From positions 1-32,632 of the forward strand of contig CAIMFV010000025.1 of NCBI GenBank assembly GCA_903840435.1: 32,632 nucleotides of DNA. The letters run 5' to 3'. Source of the stretch: an uncultured Caulobacterales bacterium. GTDB taxonomy: Bacteria > Pseudomonadota > Alphaproteobacteria > Caulobacterales > Caulobacteraceae. The position numbers were made by a program, and so were the translations under genes. Under the pieces are notes generated by a model. That model searched no databases and was not told the origin of the DNA. It saw only the letters and a list, made by a program, of their open reading frames with translations. Below, one piece after another: positions 8,705 to 18,900 of this stretch (the stretch's first letter is position 1; every line of letters starts with the position of its first letter).

Positions 8705-9181
8705 CTATCCCACCTCGACCTTTTGGTCGCCGCGGCGCAGGGGGTCGGGCAAGGGCGCGTTGTTGGCGACAAACTGTAATGAGACCGAATTGATGCAATA
8801 GCGCATGCCCGAGGGACGCGGGCCATCGGAGAAGACATGGCCTTGGTGGCTGTCGCAGCGGGCGCAGCGCGTCTCCTCTCTGACCATCCGGTGGCTGCGA
8901 TCCACCACTGTGCGAATATGGTCACGGGAATAGGGCTCGTAGAAGGATGGCCAGCCAGTACCACTGTCAAATTTGGTCCGGGCGCGAAACAGGGGCAGCC
9001 CACACAGGCGGCACAGATAGACCCCATCGGTCTTATTGTTCAGCAGGCCCCCGCAAAAGGGCGCTTCGGTGCCGTGATGGAGCAGCACATCGGCTTCTTC
9101 TTCGGTGAGGGGCGCTTCAAGTTTCTTGCGTTCGAGCGGGTCCGGTGGCGTCAGATCAAAACCGGCTTCGGATCGCTTCAT
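8705..9181 (-). CDS. msrB: Peptide-methionine (R)-S-oxide reductase
   Basis: MsrB reduces the R-epimer of methionine sulfoxide in proteins. It is a 158-aa cytosolic protein with no signal peptide. The two zinc-binding CxxC pairs are visible at Cys57/Cys60 (YLCRLCG) and Cys106/Cys109 (RCARCDSHQGHVF). The catalytic Cys129 sits in MRYCINSVSLQF, and the substrate-pocket motif FDSGTGWPSFYEP is at 71-83. An extra Cys43 in TEAPFCGG replaces the more usual Ser and might act as a recycling thiol. The ATG at 9181 has GGGAG about 10 bases upstream. A possible 44-codon ORF ends 20 bases before it on the same strand. Confidence 0.95.
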   Translation of the reverse strand: MKRSEAGFDLTPPDPLERKKLEAPLTEEEADVLLHHGTEAPFCGGLLNNKTDGVYLCRLCGLPLFRARTKFDSGTGWPSFYEPYSRDHIRTVVDRSHRMVREETRCARCDSHQGHVFSDGPRPSGMRYCINSVSLQFVANNAPLPDPLRRGDQKVEVG

Positions 9182-9201
9182 GACGAGGTAACTCCCGTGT
9201 G

Positions 9202-9336
9202 TCAGTCTTGAAATAGGTTGTCTGGCGCAAGAGCGCTAGGGCGCTTCAGTCCGCAAGGATGCTCAATTTGGTGACGACGGAAAATACCGAACGCAATCAT
9301 GCCTAGCAAAAGGACGTGCACGAAATCTAAATTCAT
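9202..9336 (-). CDS. Possible small single-pass membrane protein (44 aa)
   Basis: On the minus strand, an ATG at 9336 opens 44 codons ending in TGA at 9202-9204, 20 bases before msrB. The peptide starts MNLD, then has one hydrophobic stretch FVHVLLLGMIAFGIF, then a basic cytosolic-looking tail starting RRHQ. This positive-inside layout is what a small membrane protein would show. The ribosome-binding site is weak and no family is recognised. The ORF may be chance, or a short gene co-transcribed with msrB. Confidence 0.35.
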   Translation of the reverse strand: MNLDFVHVLLLGMIAFGIFRRHQIEHPCGLKRPSALAPDNLFQD

Positions 9337-9539
9337 AACAAAAGCCCAATTTTTTCTTCGCTAAGGCGGAGCTTGGCCTTTGGTCGCATTTCGGAAAAAC
9401 GATTGCAGGCGGGCTTGAGCCGATTTTGGCCGTCAGGCCTGTTGTCGGACGCATCTGAGGGGGACTAAGACTAGGCCAAGACATTCAGGGCTGACGGGCT
9501 CACCTTCGCCCACCTGGATCCCTCGGAGAGAGAGCGCTC
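9337..9539. promoter_or_regulatory. Divergent msrB/pckG promoter region
   Basis: This roughly 200-base stretch lies between the small minus-strand ORF (or msrB) and pckG. It includes an A/T-rich block around 9330-9362 that could hold a promoter. GGAGAGAGAG at 9525-9534 is the likely ribosome-binding site for pckG. No clear operator dyad was seen. Confidence 0.35.
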
Positions 9540-11360
9540 GTGACAGTGAAAAGCCTCATTCGCGGATTGGAAAACCCACCCACCCGCCATCAGAAATTGA
9601 TCGCTTGGGTGGCCGAAGTTGCGGCCTTGACCGAGCCGGCTCAGGTCTATTGGTGCGATGGGTCGCAAGCGGAATGGGAGAGGCTCACTGACACTCTGGT
9701 CGCCGGGGGCACCTTGCGCCGCCTCAATCCCGAGCTACGTCCAAATAGCTTCTATGCCCTGTCCGACCCAAAAGATGTGGCGCGGGTCGAAAGCCGCACC
9801 TTCATTTGCTCGGCTTCGAAGGATGACGCGGGACCGACCAATAACTGGGTCGATCCGCTCGAAATGCGCACGAAGCTTTCGGGCCTGTTTCGCGGCGCCA
9901 TGCGCGGGCGAACCCTCTACGTCATCCCCTTTTGCATGGGGCCGATTGGTTCGGCCATTTCCGCCATTGGGGTTGAGCTCTCCGATTCGGCCTATGTCGC
10001 CGCCTCGATGCGCATCATGACGCGGATGGGAAGGCTGGCCTTGGATCAGTTGGGCGAGGACGGGTTTTTTGTGCCCGCCGTTCATACGGTCGGCCAGCCC
10101 CTCACTCCCGGTCAAGCTGATGTGGCGTGGCCGTGCAATGACGAGAAATATATCGTCCACTTTCCCGAAACCCGGGAAATCTGGTCCTACGGTTCCGGCT
10201 ATGGCGGCAATGCGTTGCTTGGCAAGAAGTGCTTTGCCTTGCGCATTGCCTCGGTCATGGCCCGCGACGAAGGTTGGCTGGCCGAGCACATGCTGATCTT
10301 GAAACTCACCTCGCCGGAAGGCGCAAGCCACTATATCGCCGCCGCCTTTCCCTCAGCGTGCGGCAAGACCAATATGGCCATGCTGCAACCGACCTTGCCG
10401 GGTTGGAAGGCCGAGACCTTGGGCGACGACATTGCCTGGATGCGCTTTGGTGAGGATGGCAGGCTCTATGCGATCAATCCGGAAGCGGGCTTTTTCGGCG
10501 TCGCGCCCGGCACGGGCTTACAGACCAATGCCAACGCCATCGCCTCTTTGAACGCCAACTGCATCTTCACCAATGTCGCCCTGACCGACGACAATGATGT
10601 GTGGTGGGAAGGGTTGAGCGAGGCGCCGCCGCATCTTACCGACTGGCGGGGGCGTGACTGGACGCCAGCCATGAGCGAGCCCGCCGCCCACCCCAATTCG
10701 CGCTTCACCACACCGGCTCATCAGTGCCCGATCATTGCGCCTGAGTGGGAGGATCCGAACGGCGTGCCCATTTCAGCCATCCTATTCGGCGGCAGGCGCG
10801 CTTCTGCAGTGCCCCTGGTCACAGAAGCCTTTGATTGGGAGCACGGCGTCTTCCTCGCTTCAAATGTGGCGTCGGAAGGGACCGCTGCGGCAGAAAATAA
10901 GGTCGGCGAGCTACGCCGTGACCCGTTCGCCATGCTGCCCTTTTGTGGCTATCACATGGGCGACTATTTTGCCCATTGGTTACGCTTGGCTGAGGGGCGC
11001 GATCCCGCCAAACTGCCACGCCTCTATTTCGTCAACTGGTTCCGCAAGGACGAGCATGGCCGGTTCATTTGGCCAGGCTTTGGCGACAACAGCCGGGTGT
11101 TGAAATGGATTGTCGCCCGACTGGAAGGCGAGGCAGAAGCAAAAGACACACCCATTGGCCGTCTGCCCACCCGTGCGGGGCTCGATTTGACCGGCCTTAA
11201 CCTCACCGATCACCAACTTGACCTGCTTTTAAATGTCGATGGCGAGGTCTGGGCTGAAGAAGCAAGCCTAATCGGCCCCGCCTACGAGAAATTCGGCGCG
11301 CGACTGCCGAAAGCCCTGTGGGACCAGTTGGCCGCGCTGCAGGCAAGACTGGCGGGGTAG
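9540..11360 (+). CDS. pckG: Phosphoenolpyruvate carboxykinase (GTP)
   Basis: This enzyme converts oxaloacetate and GTP to PEP and CO2, linking the TCA cycle to gluconeogenesis. It has 606 aa and is clearly of the GTP family rather than the ATP-dependent PckA family: the kinase-1a loop reads [12 protein letters not shown] with the reactive Cys274. Other conserved blocks are [67 protein letters not shown] and [24 protein letters not shown]. It uses a GTG start with GGAGAGAGAG 5 bases upstream; a second GTG two codons later is also possible. Together with Ccr/Ecm it fits growth on acetyl-CoA-forming substrates. The palindromic repeat array begins 40 bases after its stop. Confidence 0.96.
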   Translation: MTVKSLIRGLENPPTRHQKLIAWVAEVAALTEPAQVYWCDGSQAEWERLTDTLVAGGTLRRLNPELRPNSFYALSDPKDVARVESRTFICSASKDDAGPTNNWVDPLEMRTKLSGLFRGAMRGRTLYVIPFCMGPIGSAISAIGVELSDSAYVAASMRIMTRMGRLALDQLGEDGFFVPAVHTVGQPLTPGQADVAWPCNDEKYIVHFPETREIWSYGSGYGGNALLGKKCFALRIASVMARDEGWLAEHMLILKLTSPEGASHYIAAAFPSACGKTNMAMLQPTLPGWKAETLGDDIAWMRFGEDGRLYAINPEAGFFGVAPGTGLQTNANAIASLNANCIFTNVALTDDNDVWWEGLSEAPPHLTDWRGRDWTPAMSEPAAHPNSRFTTPAHQCPIIAPEWEDPNGVPISAILFGGRRASAVPLVTEAFDWEHGVFLASNVASEGTAAAENKVGELRRDPFAMLPFCGYHMGDYFAHWLRLAEGRDPAKLPRLYFVNWFRKDEHGRFIWPGFGDNSRVLKWIVARLEGEAEAKDTPIGRLPTRAGLDLTGLNLTDHQLDLLLNVDGEVWAEEASLIGPAYEKFGARLPKALWDQLAALQARLAG

Positions 11361-11400
11361 GGGAGCGGGGTTTCTGTTTTAATTGAGCCCCACCTAAACA

Positions 11401-11775
11401 CCGCTCTCCCCGGTGGGGGCCGGGAACCAGGGACGGGGCTGCTGAGGTTTGCAGATGACCCCCCTGGATACCGGCCTTCGCAGGTCGTGAGCGGAATTAA
11501 TTGAGCACCACCTTTCCGCCGCTCACCTCAGCGTAGACCGGGGTCCAGGGACGGGCCCGCTGAGGTTTGTGGATGAACTCCTGGATACCGGCCTCCGCCG
11601 GTATGAGCGGAATTAATTGATATCCCACATAAAAACCGCTCACCCCGGCGCAGGCCGGGGTCCAGGGACGGGCCTGCAGACGGTTGGAGATGATCTCCTG
11701 GATACCGGCCTACGCCGGTATGAGCGGAAAATATTGAAATTCCGCGCCTTTCAGCCCCCCCCGGCACAGCCCCGC
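11401..11775. repeat. REPIN-like palindromic repeat array 2 (three full units plus remnant)
   Basis: Full units lie at 11401-11494, 11519-11610 and 11636-11727 (92-94 bases each, starts 118 and 117 bases apart), with a degenerate fourth start near 11750-11775. Each unit is bounded by CCGCTC and GAGCGG. Inside are two short hairpins in inverted orientation, in the third unit CCCCGGC-GCAG-GCCGGGG and ACCGGC-CTAC-GCCGGT, flanked by TCCAGG and CCTGGA. An AATTAATTGA-type linker joins the units. The array lies between the convergent pckG and M16 peptidase genes and ends at the peptidase stop codon. Confidence 0.9.
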
Positions 11776-14526
11776 TTATTTCACTGGCTCACCGTCATCG
11801 GTGATCAGCTTCACCTCCAGGCCTAGGCTTTTCAGGCCGGGCTCGACACGCTTGCGGTCACCGACCACCAGCCAAACCATCTGGTCGGGCTTGATCACGG
11901 CCTTGGCCGCGGCATTGGCGTCCGTCGGGTCAAGGGCTTGGATGCGGCTTGCAAAGCTGTCGTAGAATGTGTCGGGCAGGTTCAACCGCACCAGATTGAC
12001 CAGGGTTCCGGCGACGGACGCGTCGCGCTCCCACTCTCCGGGAAGCGAGAGGGTCATGTTGCGTTTGGCCCGGTCAAGTTCGCCGGCATCAATGGGGCGG
12101 GTGGACGTGGCCTCGGCCATTTCGCGCCGCATTTCCATCAGAGATTCCTTGGTCTTGTCGGTTTGCACCGACGCATAGGACACAAAGGCACTGGCCTCCT
12201 TGCCGGTTTCGAGCCAGCTAAAGGCGCCATAGGACCAGTGCTTGTCCTCCCGAAGGTTCATGTTCAACCGCGAGGTAAAGGCGCCGCCCAACACGGTGTT
12301 CATCGCCTCTGCTGCGACATTGCCGGTTGTCAGGCCCTTGGGCGTTGGCAGGGCGCCAAGAATAACTGATTGCTGGGCATCGGGGTGATCAACCAGATAG
12401 ATGACCGGTAAGGTCTGAGGCGTGGCGGGAACGTTTGGGGCTTTTGGCGGCGGTGTCGCTTTCCAGGCCCCAAACCGTTGTTCGAGCTTGGGAATAAGGC
12501 CTGCCGGATCAATGTCGCCGACCACCACCAGGGTCGAGGCCAGCGGTGTGCGCCAGGCCTCATATTGTCGGACCACATCGTCGCGGGTCAAACTGTTGAG
12601 CGAGGCCTCGGTGGTGACGCGACCATAGGCGGAATTGGACCCATAGATGAGGTGGTTATAGAGCCGTGACGCCTCATCGCGCGGGCTGTCCTTGGCTTCT
12701 TTCAAAGCGGCCAGTTTCAACTGCCGCTCGCGCTCCAAATCGGTCGGCCGGAAGGCAGGGTGCAGGGCGGCGTCGGCAAAGAGGTCGAGCGATGCGTCAA
12801 GATTGACGCTCAAGGCGTCCATGCGCACCTCGCCCCCATCGACCCAAGACCCGGCATGGAAGGTTGCGCCGAGGTCCTCCAACCGGTCGGAAAACCGCAA
12901 GGCGTCCAAGTTTTCCGGACCATCGGCAAGCAGCGCGTTTTCAAGGCCCGTCAGCCCTTCCTTGCCCGGTGGGGATGCAGCCTCGCCGCCTTCATTGAAA
13001 AGCGTCAAGACGACCAGGGGGGCACCAGCGCGCCGTGCCATGATCACCTTTAAGCCATTGGACAAGGTTGCGCGTTGGAAGGCGAGCGGTTGCGGCGGCT
13101 TCGGCGCGCCCGGCTCCGGTGCTGTGGAGCGATCAAGCCCGGTTGTTTCGGCCTGCACCTCGGGGAAGGGCGTGACAGTCAGCACGAAAGTGCCGTCGCT
13201 TAGCCACGTCTTCGCGGTTGTGAGGATATCGGCGGGCGACGCCGCGGCCATCTGTTTGGCCATATCTTTCCAAGCCTCTGGATCGCCGCGATAGGTCTGG
13301 GCCTGCGCCACCTGGTCTGACTTGCCGTCAAAGCCGCCGACGGACTCAATGCCACGGGCGATGGCGGCGAGTTGCAGGCTTTTCGCCCGGCTGAGTTCCT
13401 CCGGCGAGATACCGTCCTTGAACAGGCGGGCCACTTCCTGGTTGATCGCGGCTTCCAAAACCTTGGGGTCGACGCCGGGCTTGCCCGTCACAGTCATCTC
13501 AAACAGCCCGCCGATTTCACGGTCGTCGACTGACACATCGGTTTGCGAGGCGATCTGATCTTGAAACACTAAGCGCCTGTAAAGCCGTGAACTTTTGCCA
13601 TCGCCCAAGATGCTGCTCAGGAGGTAAAGGTTCCCCATGCTGGCGTCAGTGGTCGGCGGAACGTTCCAGACCTTATAGACGCGCGCCTGATTGACGTGGT
13701 CCTGGGCCACGGCGCGTTGTTCGCCTGTGCGCTTGGCGATCCAGACCGATTGGCGGATGACTGGCGGTCCGGGCGGAAGATCGGCAAAATAGCGCGCGAC
13801 CTTAGCCTTGGCCTCGGCGGGCGTGATGTCCCCGGCAAGGACCAACACCGCATTGGTGGGGCCATAATATTTGGCGTACCAGTCCTTCACATCGGCGATG
13901 GAGGCGGCGTTCAGATCATCCATCTCCCCAATGACCGTGTGGCTATAGGGGTGGGCGGCTGGCCACACCGACTGGGTAATCACCTCGTCTGACAAGGCAT
14001 AGGGTTCATTCTCGTCTTCGCGTTTCTCATTTTGCACGACGCCCCTTTGGGTGGTCAGGGTCTTTTCGTCAAAGTGATCCAACAAATGCCCCATGCGCTG
14101 CGACTCGAGGAACAGCGTCCGGTCGAGGGCAGGGGTGGGCACGCTTTCGAAAAAATTGGTGCGGTCGGAATTGGTGGTGCCGTTCAGGCGCGTGGCCCCG
14201 ATCTCTTCCATGAGATCAAACCATCCCTTTTGATCGCCGTTGCGCCCGCCAAACATCAGATGTTCGAACAGGTGGGCAAAGCCGCTGCGACCCTTGGGCT
14301 CATTCTTTGAACCGACATGGTACCAAATGTTCACCGCCACGATGGGAACCTTGTGGTCTTCATGGACAATAACGGTCAGGCCATTTTTCAACACGAAGCG
14401 GGTCGTCGGTATGTCGAGGCGCGCGACCAAGGCCGCAGGTGACGCGACTGACGCGCCAAGCTCTGTGGCATGGATAGGACTGCTGAGCACGCCGAGAGCG
14501 GCTGAGAGGGCAAGAAGCGAGCGCAC
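11776..14526 (-). CDS. M16 family zinc metallopeptidase (two-domain, exported)
   Basis: This pitrilysin-like peptidase is about 916 aa. The frame is open to a TTG at 14571. I prefer the GTG at 14526 because GGAG lies 6 bases upstream and translation then begins directly with a signal peptide (MRSLLALSAALGVLSSPIHA), giving a periplasmic protein. The first M16 domain carries the inverted zinc motif HLFEH (about residues 85-89, within GFAHLFEHLMFGG) and the downstream acidic NEKREDENE (about 166-174). The second half repeats the fold without HxxEH, starting near FQRATLSNGLKVIMARR, as in other two-domain members. The start lies 17 bases after the outer-membrane factor stop, so it is the last gene of the RND operon. 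The substrate is unknown. Confidence 0.93.
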   Translation of the reverse strand: MRSLLALSAALGVLSSPIHATELGASVASPAALVARLDIPTTRFVLKNGLTVIVHEDHKVPIVAVNIWYHVGSKNEPKGRSGFAHLFEHLMFGGRNGDQKGWFDLMEEIGATRLNGTTNSDRTNFFESVPTPALDRTLFLESQRMGHLLDHFDEKTLTTQRGVVQNEKREDENEPYALSDEVITQSVWPAAHPYSHTVIGEMDDLNAASIADVKDWYAKYYGPTNAVLVLAGDITPAEAKAKVARYFADLPPGPPVIRQSVWIAKRTGEQRAVAQDHVNQARVYKVWNVPPTTDASMGNLYLLSSILGDGKSSRLYRRLVFQDQIASQTDVSVDDREIGGLFEMTVTGKPGVDPKVLEAAINQEVARLFKDGISPEELSRAKSLQLAAIARGIESVGGFDGKSDQVAQAQTYRGDPEAWKDMAKQMAAASPADILTTAKTWLSDGTFVLTVTPFPEVQAETTGLDRSTAPEPGAPKPPQPLAFQRATLSNGLKVIMARRAGAPLVVLTLFNEGGEAASPPGKEGLTGLENALLADGPENLDALRFSDRLEDLGATFHAGSWVDGGEVRMDALSVNLDASLDLFADAALHPAFRPTDLERERQLKLAALKEAKDSPRDEASRLYNHLIYGSNSAYGRVTTEASLNSLTRDDVVRQYEAWRTPLASTLVVVGDIDPAGLIPKLEQRFGAWKATPPPKAPNVPATPQTLPVIYLVDHPDAQQSVILGALPTPKGLTTGNVAAEAMNTVLGGAFTSRLNMNLREDKHWSYGAFSWLETGKEASAFVSYASVQTDKTKESLMEMRREMAEATSTRPIDAGELDRAKRNMTLSLPGEWERDASVAGTLVNLVRLNLPDTFYDSFASRIQALDPTDANAAAKAVIKPDQMVWLVVGDRKRVEPGLKSLGLEVKLITDDGEPVK

Positions 14527-14543
14527 TTGGAACTCCACGGCTG

Positions 14544-15986
14544 TCAGGGTTTGGGCGGGGCTGCCTCCCAACCGCCGCCGAGCGCGCGGAAGACCGCTGT
14601 CTCCGCATCGGCACGGCTGAGGTCGGACGCCGCCAGATCGCTTTCCGCTGCCGTCAGCGATCTTTGGGTATCGAGGAGAGTGAGGAAGCTTAAACCGCCC
14701 CGCTCATACTGGACCCTAGCCAGGGCATAGGCATCCCGCAACCGGTCTCGGGCGTCGCGCAAGGCGGCGTTGCGCTGGCGCTCACCTTGCAAGGTGGCAA
14801 GCGCGGTCTCCACATCTTTCAGGCTTGCCAGCACGGCGGCGTCAAAGCTCGCCAGGGCCGCCTTAGCGCTGGCCCGCGCTTGAGCGATTTCAGTGCGCGT
14901 GACCGCAATATTTGGAAAACTCCAACTCAGCGCTGGACCAAAGCCAAACGTGACATTGCCATAATGGGTCGCGGTGGCGGGATTGGCGCCACCGGCCGAG
15001 ATTTGCCCGCCCAGGGTGATGGTCGGATAGAGGGCGGCTGTCGCGACGCCAATCTGTGCCGTTTGCAGAGCAAGATTTCGCTCGGCTAAGCGTACATCCG
15101 GGCGGCGTCGAATGAGGCTGACGCCATCGCCGACGGGGATTGGCTGATCGAGTTCAGGCGGCCGAACGCAAGCGGCGGCACCTGCATCAACCGCCTCGGG
15201 CGCGCGGCCGGTCAAAACGGTCAGGGCGTAGAGTGCTGCTTTGCGCCGGGCCTCTGCCTGGAAGAGGCTGGCTTCGGCTTGGGAGATGAGAGCGTCTTGT
15301 CGCGCCACATCGAGGTCGGTCGCCGCGCCAAGGCGCAGGCGGGCGCGGGTTACGTCGCGTTCCGACCGGACGATGTCCAAACTGCTGCGCGCGGCGACTT
15401 CGGCTTCACCATAGGCGCAGGCCTCGGCATAGGCCTTGGTGGTGTCGGCGGCGACGCTGACCTTTGCTGCAGCAAGGCTTGCCTGGGCGACGCCAAGGCT
15501 GGCATGGGCCGCTTCAGCGGAGCGCCGGGCTCCGCCAAAGAGATCGAGCTCATAGGCGGCGGCAAAGCTTGCGCTGTCTGAAGTTCCGACGCGCGGAGGG
15601 GTTTTATTCAGGGCGGCGGCGAAATTCGTCAAAGCACTGCGACCGCGGGTGACGCCTGCGGCGAGGCTGGTCTCTGGGGTCTCCCAGGCGAGACGCGCTT
15701 GGTCGAGCGCGGCGCGAGCCCGGGTGAGGTTGGCTTGGGCGACTCGAAGATCGGTATTGGCGGCGAAGGCTTCACCGATCATGCGGTCGAGATTTTCGTC
15801 GTGATAAAGCCGCCACCACGCGGTCTCTACGGGACCTGAGGTCGAAAGCCCGTCGGCAGCTTCGCGAAATGCGCTGGGAGGTGCTGCGGACGGCGTGGGG
15901 CGCACATAGTCTGGCCCGGCCGCGCAAGCTGAGAGGGCGACGAGCAGGAGCAGCAAGGCGTGTCGGCTTTGCAAGCGACCGGTCAT
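14544..15986 (-). CDS. RND efflux outer-membrane lipoprotein, NodT family
   Basis: This TolC/OprM-like outer-membrane channel is 480 aa. The N-terminus is a lipoprotein signal with lipobox LSAC (Cys21), followed by AAGPDYVRPT, the standard NodT/OprM opening. Two OEP repeats follow, with features such as TNTDLRVAQANLTRARAALDQA, IRRRPDVRLAERNLALQTAQIGVA and the C-terminal YERGGLSFLTLLDTQRSL. It would trimerise and extend the pump's exit duct across the periplasm. Its ATG overlaps the stop codon of the RND gene by 4 bases (15983-15986), so the two are translationally coupled. Confidence 0.94.
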   Translation of the reverse strand: MTGRLQSRHALLLLLVALSACAAGPDYVRPTPSAAPPSAFREAADGLSTSGPVETAWWRLYHDENLDRMIGEAFAANTDLRVAQANLTRARAALDQARLAWETPETSLAAGVTRGRSALTNFAAALNKTPPRVGTSDSASFAAAYELDLFGGARRSAEAAHASLGVAQASLAAAKVSVAADTTKAYAEACAYGEAEVAARSSLDIVRSERDVTRARLRLGAATDLDVARQDALISQAEASLFQAEARRKAALYALTVLTGRAPEAVDAGAAACVRPPELDQPIPVGDGVSLIRRRPDVRLAERNLALQTAQIGVATAALYPTITLGGQISAGGANPATATHYGNVTFGFGPALSWSFPNIAVTRTEIAQARASAKAALASFDAAVLASLKDVETALATLQGERQRNAALRDARDRLRDAYALARVQYERGGLSFLTLLDTQRSLTAAESDLAASDLSRADAETAVFRALGGGWEAAPPKP

Positions 15987-18900
15987 GGCCCCACCTCGCC
16001 TTGGGCTTTTGCCAGCGCTTTAGCTTTCCACGGAGGTTGCGGGATGAGATCGCTGAGCCGCCTGCAAAGCACATAGAAGGTCGGCGTAAAGGCGAGACCA
16101 AAGAGGGTGACGCCCACCATGCCGAAAAAGACCGCGACCCCCAGGGCTTGGCGCATTTCCGCTCCGGCGCCCGTGGCGAAGGCCAGTGGCGCCACGCCGA
16201 GAATAAAGGCGACCGAGGTCATGAGGATGGGCCTTAGCCGCGTGCGCGCCGCCTCGATTGCCGCTGCCCAACGGTCGAGGCCTTCGGTCTCTTCGGCAAG
16301 ACGGGCAAACTCGACGATCAGAATGGCGTTCTTGGCCGCCAAACCGATCAACACCACCAAACCAATCTGGGTCAGGATATTGTTGTCGAGCCCCATCAGA
16401 TTGACGCCGGTCATGGCGGCCAACAGACACATGGGCACGATCAAGATCACCGCCAGGGGCAGGGTGACACTCTCATATAGGGCGGTGAGCAGCAGGAAGA
16501 CAAAGACCACGGCCAGCACGAACACCAGTCCGCCAGAATTGCCCGCCGCCTTTTGCTCATAGGCAAGCTCCGTCCATTCAAAGCTAAAGCCAGTGGGCAA
16601 GACATTGCGCGCCGTCTCCTCCATGGCCTGCATGGCTTGGCCGGTCGAATAGCCAGGCGCGGTATCGCCTTGCACCTCGGCGCTGGGGTATAGGTTGTAG
16701 CGCAGGACCCGGTAGGGGCCCGTAGTGTGGCGCAAGGTCACGACCGCGCCCAAAGGGGTCATGGCGCCGCTGGAAGACCTCGTTTGTAACAGCGGGATAT
16801 CCGCCTCGCTTTGGCGATCATCCTGGTCGGCCTGGGCGATGACTTGGAACGACTTGCCAAAGAGATTGAAAGTATTGACGAAGGTCGAGCCCAGATAGGT
16901 CTGGAGGGTCGAATAGACATTGGCGGTGGGGACCCCCAAATCTTCGGCCTTTTGTCGGTCAATGTCGGCTAAGATACGCGGCGTCTTGGTATTGAAGGTG
17001 GTAAAGACGCCCGAGATGGCCGGGTTTTTGCGCGCGGCTTCAGCAAGCGCATTGGCGGCGGCTTCGAGGGCGCGCGGCCCTTGGCCGTTCTGATCCTCAA
17101 TAATCATCTTAAAGCCGCCCGCCGTGCCGATGCCGCGCACAGGCGCTGGGGGGATGAGGCGCACATCGCCGCCCGTGACAGAGGCCACAGCCTTTTTTAC
17201 GCCAACCATGATGCGGGTCTGGTCCAGATGTCGGGCGATCCGCTTATCGAAGTCGTCCATAATCACATACATCTGGGCGGCGTTGGAGGCGGTGGTTTGG
17301 GTCGAGGCGTCAACGCCGACATAGATGGACGCGGCCTTGATGCCGGGTGCCTGCAACATTTTTTGCACTGCGTCGCGGGTCACCGCATCGGTCCGCGCCA
17401 GCGAGGCCCCAGGGGGCAGGGTGATCGATGCGAGGAAATTGCCCTGATCCTGAACCGGAATAAAGCCCTGAGGCGTTGCCGCCAAACGCCAACCGGTGAT
17501 CAACAGCAACACGCCGTAGAGCACCGCCATCAGCGCGCCCAGGCGAATGGTGCGGGCGGTAAATCGGCCGTAACGGGCGCTAATGGCGTCGAAGCCGGAA
17601 TTGAAGCCGTTCGAGAAACGCGCAAAGGCTTTGGCCAGGCCGCTCCTGGCGGGCCTATGGTTATGGGGCCGCATGATCAAGGCGGCCAAGGCGGGCGACA
17701 GGGTCAAGGACACCACCAATGAGATGAGGGTGGCGGTGGCGATGGTCAGGGCAAACTGACGATAGAATTGCCCTGAAATGCCCGAAATGAAGGCTGTGGG
17801 CACAAAGACGGCGCTGAGCACCAGCGCGATGGCGATCAAGGCGCCGCCAACCTCGTCCATGGTTTTGTGGGCGGCGTCTTTTGGCGAAAGACCTGCGCGC
17901 AGGTGGCGCTCGACATTTTCCACCACCACAATGGCGTCATCCACCACAATCCCGATGGCAAGCACCAAACCAAAGAGCGACAGATTGTTCAGCGAAAAGC
18001 CGAAGGCCGCCATGACCGCAAAGGAACCGACCAAGGAAACCGGAATGGCAAGGATGGGGATCAGCGCCGCCCGCCAGCTTTGCAAAAAGACCAAGACAAC
18101 GAACACAACAAGGATCAGGGCGATGACCAGGGTCTTTTGCACTTCCTCAATCGAGGCTCGCACATATTCGGTGGGGTTATAGATGATGCGATAGTCGAGG
18201 CCGGGCGGGAAGTCCTTCTTCAACTCGGCCATGGTGGCGATGATTTCGTCCGCCGTCGTCAGGGCATTGGCGCCGGGTTGGGCCTGGATGCCTTGGGCCG
18301 CCGCCGGATAGCCGCTCATATAGGCATTCACCCCATAGTCCTGAGCGGCCAACTCGACCCGCGCCACGTCACGCACCCGCACGACCGCGCCGGAAGGATC
18401 GCGGCGAATGACAATGTCGCCAAACTGCTCGGCGGTGGAAAGCCGCCCCTCGGCAGCGACGTTCAGTTGGAAGGCGGCAGTGGCATTGCCATAGGGCGGG
18501 GCGCCGACTGACCCCGTTGAGACTTGCAGATTATGCGACCGGAGCGCGGCAATAATGTCGTCGGAGGTCAGGTTGCGCGCGGTCGCCTTGTCGGGATTGA
18601 TCCAGATGCGCATGGCGTAGTCGCGCACCGCGCGGCTACCAATATCGCCGACACCGTTGATGCGCAGCAGCCGGTCGCGAATGTGCAGGCCGACATAGTT
18701 GGAGATGTATTGTTGGTCGAGGGAGCCGTCTGGCGAATACATATGGACGGCCATCAAAATGTCAGGCGACGCCTTACGCACCACGACCCCCGCAGCGCGC
18801 ACGGGATCGGGCAGCAGCGGCTCGGCCACCGCGACGCGGTTTTGCACCAAGACCTGGGCATTATTTGGGTCGGTGCCGAGCTTGAAGGTGACGGTGATGG

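Noticed and set aside
11528-11826. Short ORFs on both strands with repeated peptides such as GRYPG and SLDPGLRR
   Set aside because: They are translations of the palindromic repeat units, a common source of false small proteins.
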